From positions 62,001 through 126,000 of the forward strand of contig CALVQT010000002.1 in assembly GCA_944358375.1 (NCBI GenBank): a DNA stretch of 64,000 nucleotides, in the 5' to 3' direction. The notes under the pieces are model-generated. The model was not told the DNA's origin. It did no database searches and saw only the letters and a list, made by a program, of their open reading frames with translations. Source of the DNA: an uncultured Bacilli bacterium. GTDB taxonomy: Bacteria; Bacillota_I; Bacilli_A; RF39; UBA660. Numbering within the stretch: the stretch's first letter is position 1; the number at the start of each line of letters is the position of its first letter. The translations under genes and the position numbers were made by a program. Positions 27,969 to 37,149 of this stretch are shown one piece after another.

Positions 27969-27993
27969 CAAAAATATGTTTTTATTGTATTAT
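27965..27993 (+). promoter_or_regulatory. Promoter of greA
   Basis: A perfect TTGACA (27965-27970) and TATTAT (27988-27993) are separated by 17 bases. The -35 overlaps the last codon and stop of the U32 gene. greA therefore has its own strong promoter. Confidence 0.8.
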
Positions 27994-28023
27994 TATTCGG
28001 TATAAAGAAAGAGGTGACCTAGC

Positions 28024-28494
28024 ATGAAAAAGAAAGAGATTTTTTTAACAAGTGAGGGTTATTTGGATTTAGAAAATGAATTACATTATTTAAAGACAAC
28101 TAAAAGGAATGAAGTAACACAAACATTAAAAGAAGCAAGAGCTTTAGGTGATTTATCTGAAAATTCAGAATATGAACAAGCAAGAGAAGATCAAGCTAAT
28201 TTAGAAAAAAGAATAGTAGAAATAGAATATACACTTGATCATGCTGTTGTTATTGATAAAAGTGATAACGATGGAAAAGTAGGTATTGGTAGTCAAGTTG
28301 AACTTCAATATGAAGATGATGATGATGTTGAAAGTTATAAAATTGTTGGTAGTCAAGAAGCTGATCCATTTAATAATAAAATCTCTAATGAAAGCCCAAT
28401 AGCAGCAGCTATTATGGGTAAAACAGTTGGCGAAACAGTTGAGGTTTCTTCACCTGATGGCATTTATAGTGTTAAAATTGTAGCTATTGGATAA
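28024..28494 (+). CDS. greA: Transcription elongation factor GreA
   Basis: GreA enters the RNA polymerase secondary channel and stimulates cleavage of backtracked RNA. The N-terminal coiled coil includes LENELHYLKTTKRNEVTQTL and the acidic tip GDLSENSEYEQAREDQA. The C-terminal globular part has ESPIAAAIMGKTVGETVEV. The length of 156 residues is typical. The AGAGGTGA site is good. greA ends the ireB-to-U32 run as in Bacillus, but udk, usually between, is missing. Confidence 0.96.
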   Translation: MKKKEIFLTSEGYLDLENELHYLKTTKRNEVTQTLKEARALGDLSENSEYEQAREDQANLEKRIVEIEYTLDHAVVIDKSDNDGKVGIGSQVELQYEDDDDVESYKIVGSQEADPFNNKISNESPIAAAIMGKTVGETVEVSSPDGIYSVKIVAIG

Positions 28495-28540
28495 TAAATC
28501 AGTATTTGATGATTAATTAATATATAACTAAGGAGGTAAA

Positions 28541-29785
28541 ATGAAAAAAAGTTATACATCAAAATTAGAAGGAAAAGAATGGAAAGATTGTTTAAAGGAT
28601 TCTTATAATAAAAAGAAAAAAGAAATTAAAATAGATGGTTTTCGTAAAGGCCAAGTTCCATATGATATTTATGTAAAGAAAATGGGAATTGAAACTTTAT
28701 ATATGGATGCTATTGATATGGCAGTTGATGTTTTATATGCTAAACTATTGAGTGATCCACAGACTATTACTCCTGCTGCAACTCCAAAAATTGATATTAA
28801 GGATATTAATTCTTCTTTAGTTGAAATAGAATTTACTCTTGTTGGTTCTCCTGAGGTTAAACTTGGAAAATATAAAAAATTAGGCATAAAAAAAGATAAA
28901 GTTGAAGTCAGTGATGATGAAGTTGAACATGAATTAGAACATTTAAAAGAACAATTTGCTGAATTAAGGACTTTAGATGATAAAACAAAAATTAAAGAAG
29001 GAATGGTTGCTGTAATTGATTTTGAAGGATTCTTAAATGATGTTGCATTTAAAGGGGGAAAAGGAGAAGACTATAGTTTAGAAATAGGTTCTCACACATT
29101 TATTCCTGGGTTTGAAGAGGCATTAGTTGGTCTTAAAAAAGGTGATAAAAAAGATGTTAAAGTAACTTTTCCAGAAAATTATCATAGTGAAGAATTAAAA
29201 GGACAACCAGTTATATTTAAAGTAAATATTAAAGAAGTTAAAGAAAGAGTATTTCCTGAATTTAATAAAGAATTTTTTGAAGATTTAAATGTTGGTGGTG
29301 TAGAATCACTTGAAGATTTAAAAAAATATATTAAAGAAAATAAGGAAGCAGAAAAAGAAAAGCAAATAGAAGATGACTATTTATTTAAATGCTTGGATAA
29401 AGTAGTTGAAAATTCTGAATTTGAAATTCCTGAAGAAATGACTGAAGATGAAGTAAATAGATTAGTAAGGGAATTTTCTGATAAATTAAAATATCAAGGA
29501 TTAAATTTAGATGATTATTTAAAGTATTGTAATTCTAATTTAGATGATTTTAAGGCTACATTAAAAGATGAAGCAAATAAAAGAATTGGTTATAGATTAA
29601 TGATGGATGCTATTGTTAGCAAAGAAAAGTTAGAAGTTAGTGATGAAGAATTAGAAAAAGGTTTAGAAGAAACTAGTAAACAATATGGTGTTTCTAAAGA
29701 AGAGTTTGAGAAACAAATTGGTTCTAAAGAGTTATTTAAATATGATTTATTAATGAGAAAAGCAATGAAGATTGTTGTTGAATAA
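28541..29785 (+). CDS. tig: Trigger factor (ribosome-associated chaperone and prolyl isomerase)
   Basis: Trigger factor binds near L23 at the ribosome exit tunnel and helps nascent chains fold. The ribosome-binding signature is DGFRKGQVPYDIY, located unusually early (about residues 33-45), so the N-terminal domain lacks its usual first strand or two. The FKBP domain runs about 157-245 (VIDFEGFLNDVAFKGG, FIPGFEEALVGLKKGD). The C-terminal helical domain follows. Length 414 is slightly short. A near-perfect AAGGAGG precedes the ATG. A terminator follows at once. Confidence 0.93.
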   Translation: MKKSYTSKLEGKEWKDCLKDSYNKKKKEIKIDGFRKGQVPYDIYVKKMGIETLYMDAIDMAVDVLYAKLLSDPQTITPAATPKIDIKDINSSLVEIEFTLVGSPEVKLGKYKKLGIKKDKVEVSDDEVEHELEHLKEQFAELRTLDDKTKIKEGMVAVIDFEGFLNDVAFKGGKGEDYSLEIGSHTFIPGFEEALVGLKKGDKKDVKVTFPENYHSEELKGQPVIFKVNIKEVKERVFPEFNKEFFEDLNVGGVESLEDLKKYIKENKEAEKEKQIEDDYLFKCLDKVVENSEFEIPEEMTEDEVNRLVREFSDKLKYQGLNLDDYLKYCNSNLDDFKATLKDEANKRIGYRLMMDAIVSKEKLEVSDEELEKGLEETSKQYGVSKEEFEKQIGSKELFKYDLLMRKAMKIVVE

Positions 29786-29786
29786 T

Positions 29787-29820
29787 AAAAAGGTACTTTA
29801 TTTAAAGTATCTTTTATTTT
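29787..29820. terminator. Terminator of tig, shared with the convergent PAP2 gene
   Basis: The arm at 29787-29800 (ending GGTACTTTA) pairs with 29803-29815 (starting TAAAGTATC), with one G-U pair. It runs into a T-rich tail. The convergent gene ends at 29821, so the A-rich left side can serve the other strand. Confidence 0.8.
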
Positions 29821-30456
29821 TTACATTTTAAATATTTTTTTAAATTTATTGTGTAAATATTTATTTTTTATAGAAATTATATATACAATTAAAGATAATG
29901 TACAACCTGTTATTAAATCAATAAATACATGTTGTTTTATTAAAAGAGTAGAAATCATAATTAAAAGTGAAATAATTATAATGAATAAGTTAATATATTT
30001 ATTTGAATTTTTAGAAGTTATAGTAAATAGAATAAATGATAAGCAAAACGAGCAATGTATTGATGGCATGCAATTTTTCGCAGGTGTATCTACCCAATAT
30101 ACAAGTTTAGTGATACTTTCTAATATTCCATTACCAACAATTGTTGGTCTTATTATAGTCGTGGGAAATATAACATAAATAATATTAGCAATAATGATAG
30201 ATAAAACAAACGAAACACAATAATTAATAAAATTTTTTTTGTCACAAATATATATATAATATGGGATTAAAAATAATAATATAAACCATGTTATATATGG
30301 AATAATAAAATATATTATAAATGGTATTTTATTATCTAAACTACTTTGTAATAAAAATGAATTTGTTGTTATTATCGCACTAAATTTATAACAAATAATT
30401 TGAAATAAAATTAAATAAATAGTTATTATTATTGGCTTTTTTTTAATACTTTTCAT
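29821..30456 (-). CDS. PAP2-superfamily membrane phosphatase
   Basis: A membrane protein of about 211 residues with six hydrophobic spans. The phosphatase motifs are NCMPSIHCSFCLSF (the PSxH block) and KQHVFIDLITG (the H-x5-D block). The N-terminal Arg motif is weak: TTIIRPTIVG may supply it. Such enzymes remove phosphate from lipids such as phosphatidic acid or undecaprenyl diphosphate. Start choice is uncertain. ATG 30456 has only a poor GTGAT site; the in-frame GTG at 30465 lies 7 bases after a TATAAT (30473-30478, minus strand) and could be leaderless. Confidence 0.82.
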   Translation of the reverse strand: MKSIKKKPIIITIYLILFQIICYKFSAIITTNSFLLQSSLDNKIPFIIYFIIPYITWFILLFLIPYYIYICDKKNFINYCVSFVLSIIIANIIYVIFPTTIIRPTIVGNGILESITKLVYWVDTPAKNCMPSIHCSFCLSFILFTITSKNSNKYINLFIIIISLLIMISTLLIKQHVFIDLITGCTLSLIVYIISIKNKYLHNKFKKIFKM

Positions 30457-30570
30457 ATAAATCACATAAATAATTATATATTTAAAATAATTAAAAATAA
30501 ATAATTTTTAATTATTTTATAGAATTTTATACAAAAAAATGATAATATAAATAATAGAGGTATAGTAAAT

Positions 30571-32670
30571 ATGAGAAGAAAAAATGGTTTTGCATTTATT
30601 GAAAGTGTAATAGTTTTAACAGTCGTGACTTTATCATTGGTTTTATTATTAACTACGTATTCTTTAATAGCAAGAAAAACAAAGGAAAAAGAGAATTATG
30701 ATAGAGCATCAGATAAATATTTATTATATTCTATTATGAATTTAGGTACTAATGCTAGATATAATTATAGAACTTTTTTAGAGGAAGACCTTTCTATAGG
30801 GCCAAAAATAACACCTGAAAATTGTCATCAAAATGATATTATAAAAAATATATATAATGATAATGATGATACAAGTGGTGGAAGTGAATATAATTGTAAA
30901 AAAATATATGATAGTATGGATATAAAAGCAATATATATAGTAAAAGATATATATTCAGCATTAAGAAATGAATCAGCTGCGTCTCATTTTGATAATGGTG
31001 TAATAGAATATATGAAAACATTAAAAAAATGCAATACTTTGGCTGTAGATGAAGATGGTGAAAATATATATATTAATAATAATTATGATGACTGTGATGA
31101 ACCGATAAATTACATAATTGGTGTATTTTACAGAAATAATCAGTATTATTTTGCTTCTTTACAATTGGGTAATGAAAAATTATCAGAGAATAAAGAGAAC
31201 TATACTTTAACAATAAATTATAAATATGAGGATGGAGGATTTGTTAATTATGGTGGAAATATTAAAAATCCTTATATAGAAACATATAAAGATGTAGAAA
31301 GATATAGTATAGCAACAACACCTCTAACAGGTTATACTCCAGATCAAAATATAGTATCTGGAATAATGGATGGTGGAAATAAGACAATAACTGTAAAATA
31401 TATTGCAAATAAATATGCAATTACATTAAATAAACAAGGTGGAACTAGTGGAACAACTACTGCAACAGCAACATATGATAAAAAATTGCCAAATATAACT
31501 ATACCTAGCAAAGCAGGTTATACATTTAATGGTTATTATGATACGCAAACAACTGGCGGAAATTTATATTATAATAGTTCTGGAACAAGTAGTGTTATGT
31601 GGAAATTAACAAATCCGATGACTTTATATGCAAGATGGAGTGCAAATAATTATACTGTTTCCTATAATGGAAATGGAGCAACTAGCGGAAGCATGCAAAA
31701 TAGTTCACATACGTATGATGTATCAAAAAAATTAAATACAAATAAGTATATTAAAGATAACTATATATTTAAAGGTTGGAATACATCTGCAGATGGAAGT
31801 GGAACTAATTATACAGATACCCAAAGTGTAAAAAATTTAACTACTACTAATAATGCTACTATAACATTATATGCTCAGTGGGAAATGGAAAAAATATTAT
31901 GTTCTGACTTATCAACGCAATTAAAATGTGCAAATTTAAATACTGGATTATCTGATCCTGCTATTAGTTATACTGGAAATTGTAGTTATGTTTGCGATAG
32001 TAGTAGTGATGAAAATTTTAGAATTAAGTTTTTATCAAGTGGTAGTGTTACATTTAAAGCTCCAATAGATATTGACATTTTTGCTGTTGGTGGCGGCGGC
32101 GGAGGAGGTAATGGCTGTTCTCCTAATGGACCGGGATTTTATTGTCAAAATGGTGGAGCTGGTGGTGGTGGTTACACTGAAACATATCCAAATATATCTT
32201 TTGCAGCAGGTACTTATTCAGTTGTAATTGGTAATGGTGGAGGAGTTAATTCAGCTGGTGGCAAGTCATATTTTGCCGATTCAAGTAAATATTTTGCTTC
32301 TGGTGGAGGAGCAGGTTCTACATATTCTGCTGGATCTGGTGGTTCTGGTGGTGGAAGTGCATCTTGTGCTATTTGCAATGGTTGGGATTGGACAGGATGC
32401 GTTAATCATAGTTCAACATCTGGTTCTGGTGGAAGATTTGGAAATTCAGGAAGTGACTGTAGTACTAATATTGACTATGCTTCTGGAGGCCGTGGACAAG
32501 GAAAAACAACTTGTGAATTTGGAGAAGGCACAAGAAGTAGATGTAATTCTGGAGTAAAAGAATATTCAAGAGGAGGAAATAGTGCAAGTTATGTAGCTAA
32601 TTCTGGAAATGGGGGTAATACAGGTGGAAGAGGCTCTTCTGGTATAGTAATTATACGTAATGCAAGATAA
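30571..32670 (+). CDS. Hybrid surface protein: type IV pilin-like N-terminus, MucBP-like and Listeria-Bacteroides repeats, glycine-rich C-terminus
   Basis: The 699-residue protein starts MRRKNG-FAFIESVIVL. That is a class III (type IV pilin) signal with cleavage after Gly6 and Glu at +5, followed by the hydrophobic helix. After a globular part with Cys pairs come a MucBP-like segment (about 211-280) and two Listeria-Bacteroides repeats (282-357, 358-437; ending LYARWSA and LYAQWEM). A Cys-containing linker and a glycine-rich domain (from about 500, VGGGGGGG, ending SGIVIIRNAR) complete it. It is probably a minor pilin or tip adhesin exposed at the surface. The prepilin peptidase at 49766 could process it. 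The domain mix is unusual. Confidence 0.8.
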   Translation: MRRKNGFAFIESVIVLTVVTLSLVLLLTTYSLIARKTKEKENYDRASDKYLLYSIMNLGTNARYNYRTFLEEDLSIGPKITPENCHQNDIIKNIYNDNDDTSGGSEYNCKKIYDSMDIKAIYIVKDIYSALRNESAASHFDNGVIEYMKTLKKCNTLAVDEDGENIYINNNYDDCDEPINYIIGVFYRNNQYYFASLQLGNEKLSENKENYTLTINYKYEDGGFVNYGGNIKNPYIETYKDVERYSIATTPLTGYTPDQNIVSGIMDGGNKTITVKYIANKYAITLNKQGGTSGTTTATATYDKKLPNITIPSKAGYTFNGYYDTQTTGGNLYYNSSGTSSVMWKLTNPMTLYARWSANNYTVSYNGNGATSGSMQNSSHTYDVSKKLNTNKYIKDNYIFKGWNTSADGSGTNYTDTQSVKNLTTTNNATITLYAQWEMEKILCSDLSTQLKCANLNTGLSDPAISYTGNCSYVCDSSSDENFRIKFLSSGSVTFKAPIDIDIFAVGGGGGGGNGCSPNGPGFYCQNGGAGGGGYTETYPNISFAAGTYSVVIGNGGGVNSAGGKSYFADSSKYFASGGGAGSTYSAGSGGSGGGSASCAICNGWDWTGCVNHSSTSGSGGRFGNSGSDCSTNIDYASGGRGQGKTTCEFGEGTRSRCNSGVKEYSRGGNSASYVANSGNGGNTGGRGSSGIVIIRNAR

Positions 32671-32675
32671 ATATT

Positions 32676-32722
32676 AGTCATAAATATCTTAAAATAATAC
32701 TTTAGATATTTATGACTTTTTT
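32676..32722 (+). terminator. Terminator of the hybrid surface protein gene
   Basis: AGTCATAAATATCT (32676-32689) pairs perfectly over 14 bases with AGATATTTATGACT (32704-32717), followed by TTTTTT. The loop is 14 bases. Confidence 0.88.
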
Positions 32723-32790
32723 ATTTAGAGAAATATTGAAATTAATAAATAAAAATGATATATTTAATAATAGAGAGGTTAGGTGATTAT

Positions 32791-35448
32791 ATGCTAGATG
32801 CTGTATTTGGTAATTATACTGATTTAAATAAATCTAAATTTAAGCAAATAGTTACAAAATCTTCTAATCTAGAGAGTAGTTTAAATATTACAACATCTAA
32901 AAAGAAAATTAGGGTTAATATAGATGGACAATCAGTTGTTATGACTGAAGAAGAGTATGTTTTTTTAAATGAAACTAATAAATTAAGAGAACGTTTAAGA
33001 AATGGTGCAAGTATTAATGATATTATGCCAAGGGCACTTGCTATATGTAGAGAAGCTACAAATAGAAAACTTGGTATGAGACCATATGATGTACAAGTAG
33101 AAGCAGCAGCTGCAATGCAAAATAATAATATAGTTGAGATGAAAACAGGGGAAGGGAAAAGTCTTGTTCAAATTTTAAGCGCATATTTAAATGCATTAGA
33201 TGCAACAAAGTCGTTAAACAAAGATGAATGGGAAAGTGTACATGTTCTTACTTCAAATGATTATTTAGCTTCAAGGGATGAACAAACGAATCGCTCAGTT
33301 TTTAATTTGCTTGGATTAAGTTGTGCATGTGCACAGTCTAACGATGTTGCTAAAAGTGCAACGAAAGAAGAAAGAAAAAGATTCAAACAAGAAAAAAGAA
33401 ATGCATACAAATGTGATATAGTTTATTCTACTGCTAAAACAGTAGCTTTTGATTATTTATCTGATAATACTGCAATGAAGGAAGAAAATAAATATATAAT
33501 AAGGCCGCTTCATAGAGCAATTATAGATGAGGCGGATAATATTTTGTTTGATCAAGCAACTACACCATTAATTCTCAGTAGAAATGAAGTAGATAATGAG
33601 AATATTGAACCACATGAAGAACTATATACAACAAGTGCATTGTATAAATGGGCAACTGAATTTATTAATAGTCCTATGTGGGGAAGAAAAGATGGATTAC
33701 CATGCTCTATATTTTCACAATTTGAGAAAGAAAAGTATACTGATTTTATTGGTAGCGCATTATTTTTGGATAAGAAAGAGATAGTTTTATCTAGCGTTGT
33801 AGAAGAACAAATAAGAAAAAGTGCAGAAAGTGAAAAATATAAATTTCCAACTCTTACGGATATGGATATAAATTTAATAGAACTTTTAAGGTTAAATGCA
33901 GTAGAAAAATGTTTACTTGCTAAATATTCATTTAAAAAAGGTGAACAATATATTGTAGAAGATAATAAAATAATACTTCTTTCGAATGGTAGAAAGATGC
34001 CTAAATCTAAATATAGAGACGGAATGCAAGAGGCTATTGAATATAAAGAAGAATATGAATTAAACAAAAAAAGCAAAGGTAGAGAACATATCAAAATGAC
34101 TCAAGGTATGTATGAAGTAGCTAAATGCACTTATCCAGATTTTTTAAGTATTTACAAAGATGGTATTTGTGGTATGACTGGTACTTCAGATGTAGAAGAA
34201 TTCAGAGATATTTACGGTCTTAATACATATAAAGTTGATAGTAGGGTTCCTAGTGTAAGAATTGATGAAGAAGATGAATTGTATTCTACTAAAGATGCAA
34301 AATATGAAGCGATTATAAAAGATGTATTAAGTTGTCAAAGTACTGGACAACCAGTTTTAATAGGAACACTTAGTATTCAAGAAAGTGATGAAATTTGTAA
34401 AAGACTTGAGGAATATGGTATTAGATTTCAAAGATTAGATGCAATTAGCGCTAAAGACATGAAAAATGAAGCTGCTATTGTGTCTACTGCTGGATTATTT
34501 GGAAGTGTTACCGTTGCTACTAATATGGCTGGACGTGGTACTGATATCAAATTAGGTCCTGGTGTTAAGGAAGTAGGGGGATTATATGTAATTGGAACTT
34601 CCAAAAATAAAAACTCTAGGATTGACAATCAGCTTAGAGGAAGAGCAGGTAGACAAGGAGATCCAGGACGCTGTAAATATTTTTCATCGTTAGATGATGA
34701 ATTGGTACAAACAAGAAACAATTCAAATAAATTTATTTTCTTTAAAAAGAAATATAAAAATATAAAAGAAAAATTAAATAATAAAAAATTAATTAAATTG
34801 GTTAGTTTGTGTCAGAAAGTAGAAGAAAGTATTGCAAAACTAAGTAGAAAATCAAATGAAAATAGAGAATTAATATCTTTTACGCCATATAAAAAAATTG
34901 TTTATGAACAAAGAGCAAAAGTATTAAAATCATCTGGTGATGATTATTTAAAATATTTAGATCAAATTGTTGATAGTTATACAAAAAAGGTGTTTGCACA
35001 AAAAAGTGATTATGAGTATATATCACAAAAATTTCAAGGAATTGTTGATATTGAAAAAGATGCATATCAAAAAGTATTAGCTAAAAGTGGTAAGGATATA
35101 AATGTAGTGTTTTCAGCTGCGATTAAAAGAAGAATACATTCTTCTTTAGTAACTTCTGATGCTAAAAAGAATTTTTGCGAAAAAAATAAAATTAAAACCC
35201 TTAAATGTATAGATGATAATTGGGTTTCTTATATATATAGTTTGGAAGAATATAATAAAGGATCTTATTTATTACAGTATGGTGCTAATTATTCTAAAGA
35301 TACATATAAAATGGATACGCATATGATGTATGATAATATGATAGAAAATATGCAAAATGAAATAATTGCTTATGCTGTTAATTCCAAATTAGAGTATGGT
35401 AAATACAAAGTAGCTATATCTGAAAATAATATGGGGGCTATATTATGA
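32791..35448 (+). CDS. SecA-family translocase ATPase, divergent (SecA2-like)
   Basis: SecA ATPases push unfolded proteins through SecYEG. The 885-residue product has the helicase core with EMKTGEGKSLVQ (about 116-127), TSNDYLASRDE, IIDEADNILFDQATTPL (about 243), ATNMAGRGTDIKLG and QLRGRAGRQGDPGR (about 615). Several positions differ from housekeeping SecA, which reads VDEVDSILIDEARTPL. The C-terminus lacks the zinc-binding cysteines. The next gene encodes a signal-peptidase-like protein overlapping by 4 bases. I infer an accessory SecA for special substrates, perhaps the upstream surface protein; it could be the only SecA of a divergent lineage. Start 32791 fits the AGGTGA site better than 32755. 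Confidence 0.8.
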   Translation: MLDAVFGNYTDLNKSKFKQIVTKSSNLESSLNITTSKKKIRVNIDGQSVVMTEEEYVFLNETNKLRERLRNGASINDIMPRALAICREATNRKLGMRPYDVQVEAAAAMQNNNIVEMKTGEGKSLVQILSAYLNALDATKSLNKDEWESVHVLTSNDYLASRDEQTNRSVFNLLGLSCACAQSNDVAKSATKEERKRFKQEKRNAYKCDIVYSTAKTVAFDYLSDNTAMKEENKYIIRPLHRAIIDEADNILFDQATTPLILSRNEVDNENIEPHEELYTTSALYKWATEFINSPMWGRKDGLPCSIFSQFEKEKYTDFIGSALFLDKKEIVLSSVVEEQIRKSAESEKYKFPTLTDMDINLIELLRLNAVEKCLLAKYSFKKGEQYIVEDNKIILLSNGRKMPKSKYRDGMQEAIEYKEEYELNKKSKGREHIKMTQGMYEVAKCTYPDFLSIYKDGICGMTGTSDVEEFRDIYGLNTYKVDSRVPSVRIDEEDELYSTKDAKYEAIIKDVLSCQSTGQPVLIGTLSIQESDEICKRLEEYGIRFQRLDAISAKDMKNEAAIVSTAGLFGSVTVATNMAGRGTDIKLGPGVKEVGGLYVIGTSKNKNSRIDNQLRGRAGRQGDPGRCKYFSSLDDELVQTRNNSNKFIFFKKKYKNIKEKLNNKKLIKLVSLCQKVEESIAKLSRKSNENRELISFTPYKKIVYEQRAKVLKSSGDDYLKYLDQIVDSYTKKVFAQKSDYEYISQKFQGIVDIEKDAYQKVLAKSGKDINVVFSAAIKRRIHSSLVTSDAKKNFCEKNKIKTLKCIDDNWVSYIYSLEEYNKGSYLLQYGANYSKDTYKMDTHMMYDNMIENMQNEIIAYAVNSKLEYGKYKVAISENNMGAIL

Positions 35449-35933
35449 GATATATATTAAAATTATTACAAATTATAATATATGTATATTTATTATTATT
35501 TTTGTTAGTTCAAGTATTTTTTATATCACAAAAATATTTATACAATAATGAATATCCAAATATAAAAGGATATTCATTATACAAAGTTGAAACTAATAGA
35601 TTAGAAAATAGAATTGATATTAATAGTTATGTAATATTACATTCACAAAAAGAATATAAAAAAGATGATATTATATTATATAAAGGAAAAAATATTAATA
35701 TAATAAATGATATAAAATATGATGAAGAAAATAAAAAAAAGATGATAGTTTTATTAGATGAAAATAAAGATGAAATAATTCTTAATGTAGAAAGTATATA
35801 TGGAAAAGTAATTTATAATAATAATGTAATTGATATTATACTAAATTTTCTTACTCATCCAATAGTCGTTCTTTTATTATTTTTAAGTCTTGTATTTTTA
35901 TCTTCAACTACATATAAAAGATATAATAATTAA
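35445..35933 (+). CDS. Signal peptidase I-like (SipW-type) protein lacking catalytic residues
   Basis: The 162-residue protein has an N-terminal span (about 9-28) and a C-terminal span (about 135-155), the SipW/archaeal-type arrangement. The middle follows the S26 pattern: GYSLYKVETNRLENRI stands where GYKLYVVLSGSMEPTI is expected, then YVILHSQKEYKKDDIILY and ESIYGKVIYN. The catalytic Ser is replaced (Asn51-Arg52 region), and the His and Asp positions are also missing. It is likely an inactive relative or regulatory subunit. It overlaps the SecA-like gene by 4 bases, which argues for a joint function in export. Family membership is inferred from pattern and topology. Confidence 0.55.
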   Translation: MRYILKLLQIIIYVYLLLFLLVQVFFISQKYLYNNEYPNIKGYSLYKVETNRLENRIDINSYVILHSQKEYKKDDIILYKGKNINIINDIKYDEENKKKMIVLLDENKDEIILNVESIYGKVIYNNNVIDIILNFLTHPIVVLLLFLSLVFLSSTTYKRYNN

Positions 35934-35974
35934 TACTTGTAAATAGTATTTTTTATTTAAAGGAAAGTGATTTT

Positions 35975-37087
35975 ATGATTTATTTAGATTATAGTGCAAC
36001 TACGCCTGTTGATAAGGATATATTAGATGAATATGTAAAAACTACTTTATTATTTATGGGTAATGTAAATTCTCCACATATGCTTGGCAAAATATCAAAA
36101 CAAAAGCTAGGTTTAGATATTTCGGCTATATGTAGAACATTTAATTGTAGTAGTGAAGAGTTAATATTTACAAGTGGAGCTAGTGAAAGCAATGCTACTG
36201 CAATAAGAGGAATCATCGGAGCTTATAATAGTAAGGGAAAGCATATTATTATTAGTAAATTAGAGCATCAAAGTATATTAAAAGAAGCTCAGAGGTTATC
36301 TAAATTTGGTTATCAAATAGATTATGTAAATATATTAAAAAATGGTCAAGTGGATTTATCTAATTTAGAAAATCTTATTAGAAAAGATACTATATTGATT
36401 AGTATATGTGCTGTTAATAGTGAAGTTGGATATAAGCAAGACTTACATAAAATAAAACAAATAATTAATAAGAAAAATTCTAATGTTATATTTCATAGTG
36501 ATTTAACACAAGCACTTGGAAAAACTAAAATAGATTTATCAGATGTTGACTTAGCATCTTTTTCAAGTCATAAAATATATGCTCCAAAAGGATGTGGGAT
36601 ATTATATAAAAAGAAAAACATAAAATTGGAACCTTTGATTTATCCTACAAATAATATTTTCAAATTTAGAGGAGGAACGCCGAATCTTCCATTAATATCC
36701 GCATTTAGTAAAGCAATAATTAAATATAATAATAATATAGATAATGAAAATAAATGTAAAGTTTTGAATAAACTATTAATAAATAAATTATCTCAATATA
36801 ATATACATATTAATTCTAATGATTTATGTGTACCACAAATAGTAAATTTTAGTTTGCTTAATAGTAATAGTTTAGATTTTATACAATATTTGGATAAAAA
36901 TAAGATTTATATATCTACAAGTACCGCTTGTTGTTCTAATGAACAAAGTGTTATTCTAAATGAATTGTATAATGAAGAAATATCTAAAACATCGCTTAGG
37001 GTTAGTATATCTCACTTAACAACTGAAAAGCAAATAAATGAATTTATTAAAATATTTGATGAGTATTATAAGACGTATATGCAATAA
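35975..37087 (+). CDS. Cysteine desulfurase (NifS/IscS family)
   Basis: A PLP enzyme that removes sulfur from cysteine and passes it on for iron-sulfur clusters or tRNA thiolation. The start IYLDYSATTPVDKDIL and FTSGASESNATAIRG are family signatures. The PLP lysine is Lys200 in SFSSHKIYAPKG. The active cysteine is Cys319 or Cys320 in STSTACCSNEQS. The ending SLRVSISHLTTEKQINEF is typical. Length 370 is normal. No IscU, ThiI or MnmA gene is adjacent, so the acceptor is unknown. A weak hairpin with T-run (35932-35954) lies just before. Confidence 0.92.
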   Translation: MIYLDYSATTPVDKDILDEYVKTTLLFMGNVNSPHMLGKISKQKLGLDISAICRTFNCSSEELIFTSGASESNATAIRGIIGAYNSKGKHIIISKLEHQSILKEAQRLSKFGYQIDYVNILKNGQVDLSNLENLIRKDTILISICAVNSEVGYKQDLHKIKQIINKKNSNVIFHSDLTQALGKTKIDLSDVDLASFSSHKIYAPKGCGILYKKKNIKLEPLIYPTNNIFKFRGGTPNLPLISAFSKAIIKYNNNIDNENKCKVLNKLLINKLSQYNIHINSNDLCVPQIVNFSLLNSNSLDFIQYLDKNKIYISTSTACCSNEQSVILNELYNEEISKTSLRVSISHLTTEKQINEFIKIFDEYYKTYMQ

Positions 37088-37095
37088 TTCTATTC

Positions 37096-37121
37096 ATAAT
37101 ATAATTTTAATATCATATAGT
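37096..37121 (+). promoter_or_regulatory. Candidate sigma-E type promoter of spoIVA
   Basis: TCATAAT around 37094-37100 and CATATAGT (37114-37121) resemble the sigma-E -35 (core ATA) and -10 (CATANNNT) with a 15-base gap between the ATA and the -10. In Bacillus spoIVA is transcribed by sigma-E in the mother cell, so the match is meaningful but based on a short consensus in AT-rich DNA. Confidence 0.4.
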
Positions 37122-37149
37122 TTACTAAATGATATGAAAGAGGGTTGTT

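Noticed and set aside
32755..32790. Upstream ATG of the SecA-like gene
   Set aside because: It has no ribosome site; an AGGTGA site fits the ATG at 32791.
33552..34094. Minus-strand open frame of 180 codons inside the SecA-like gene
   Set aside because: It is antisense to conserved SecA sequence and shows no start signal or domain.
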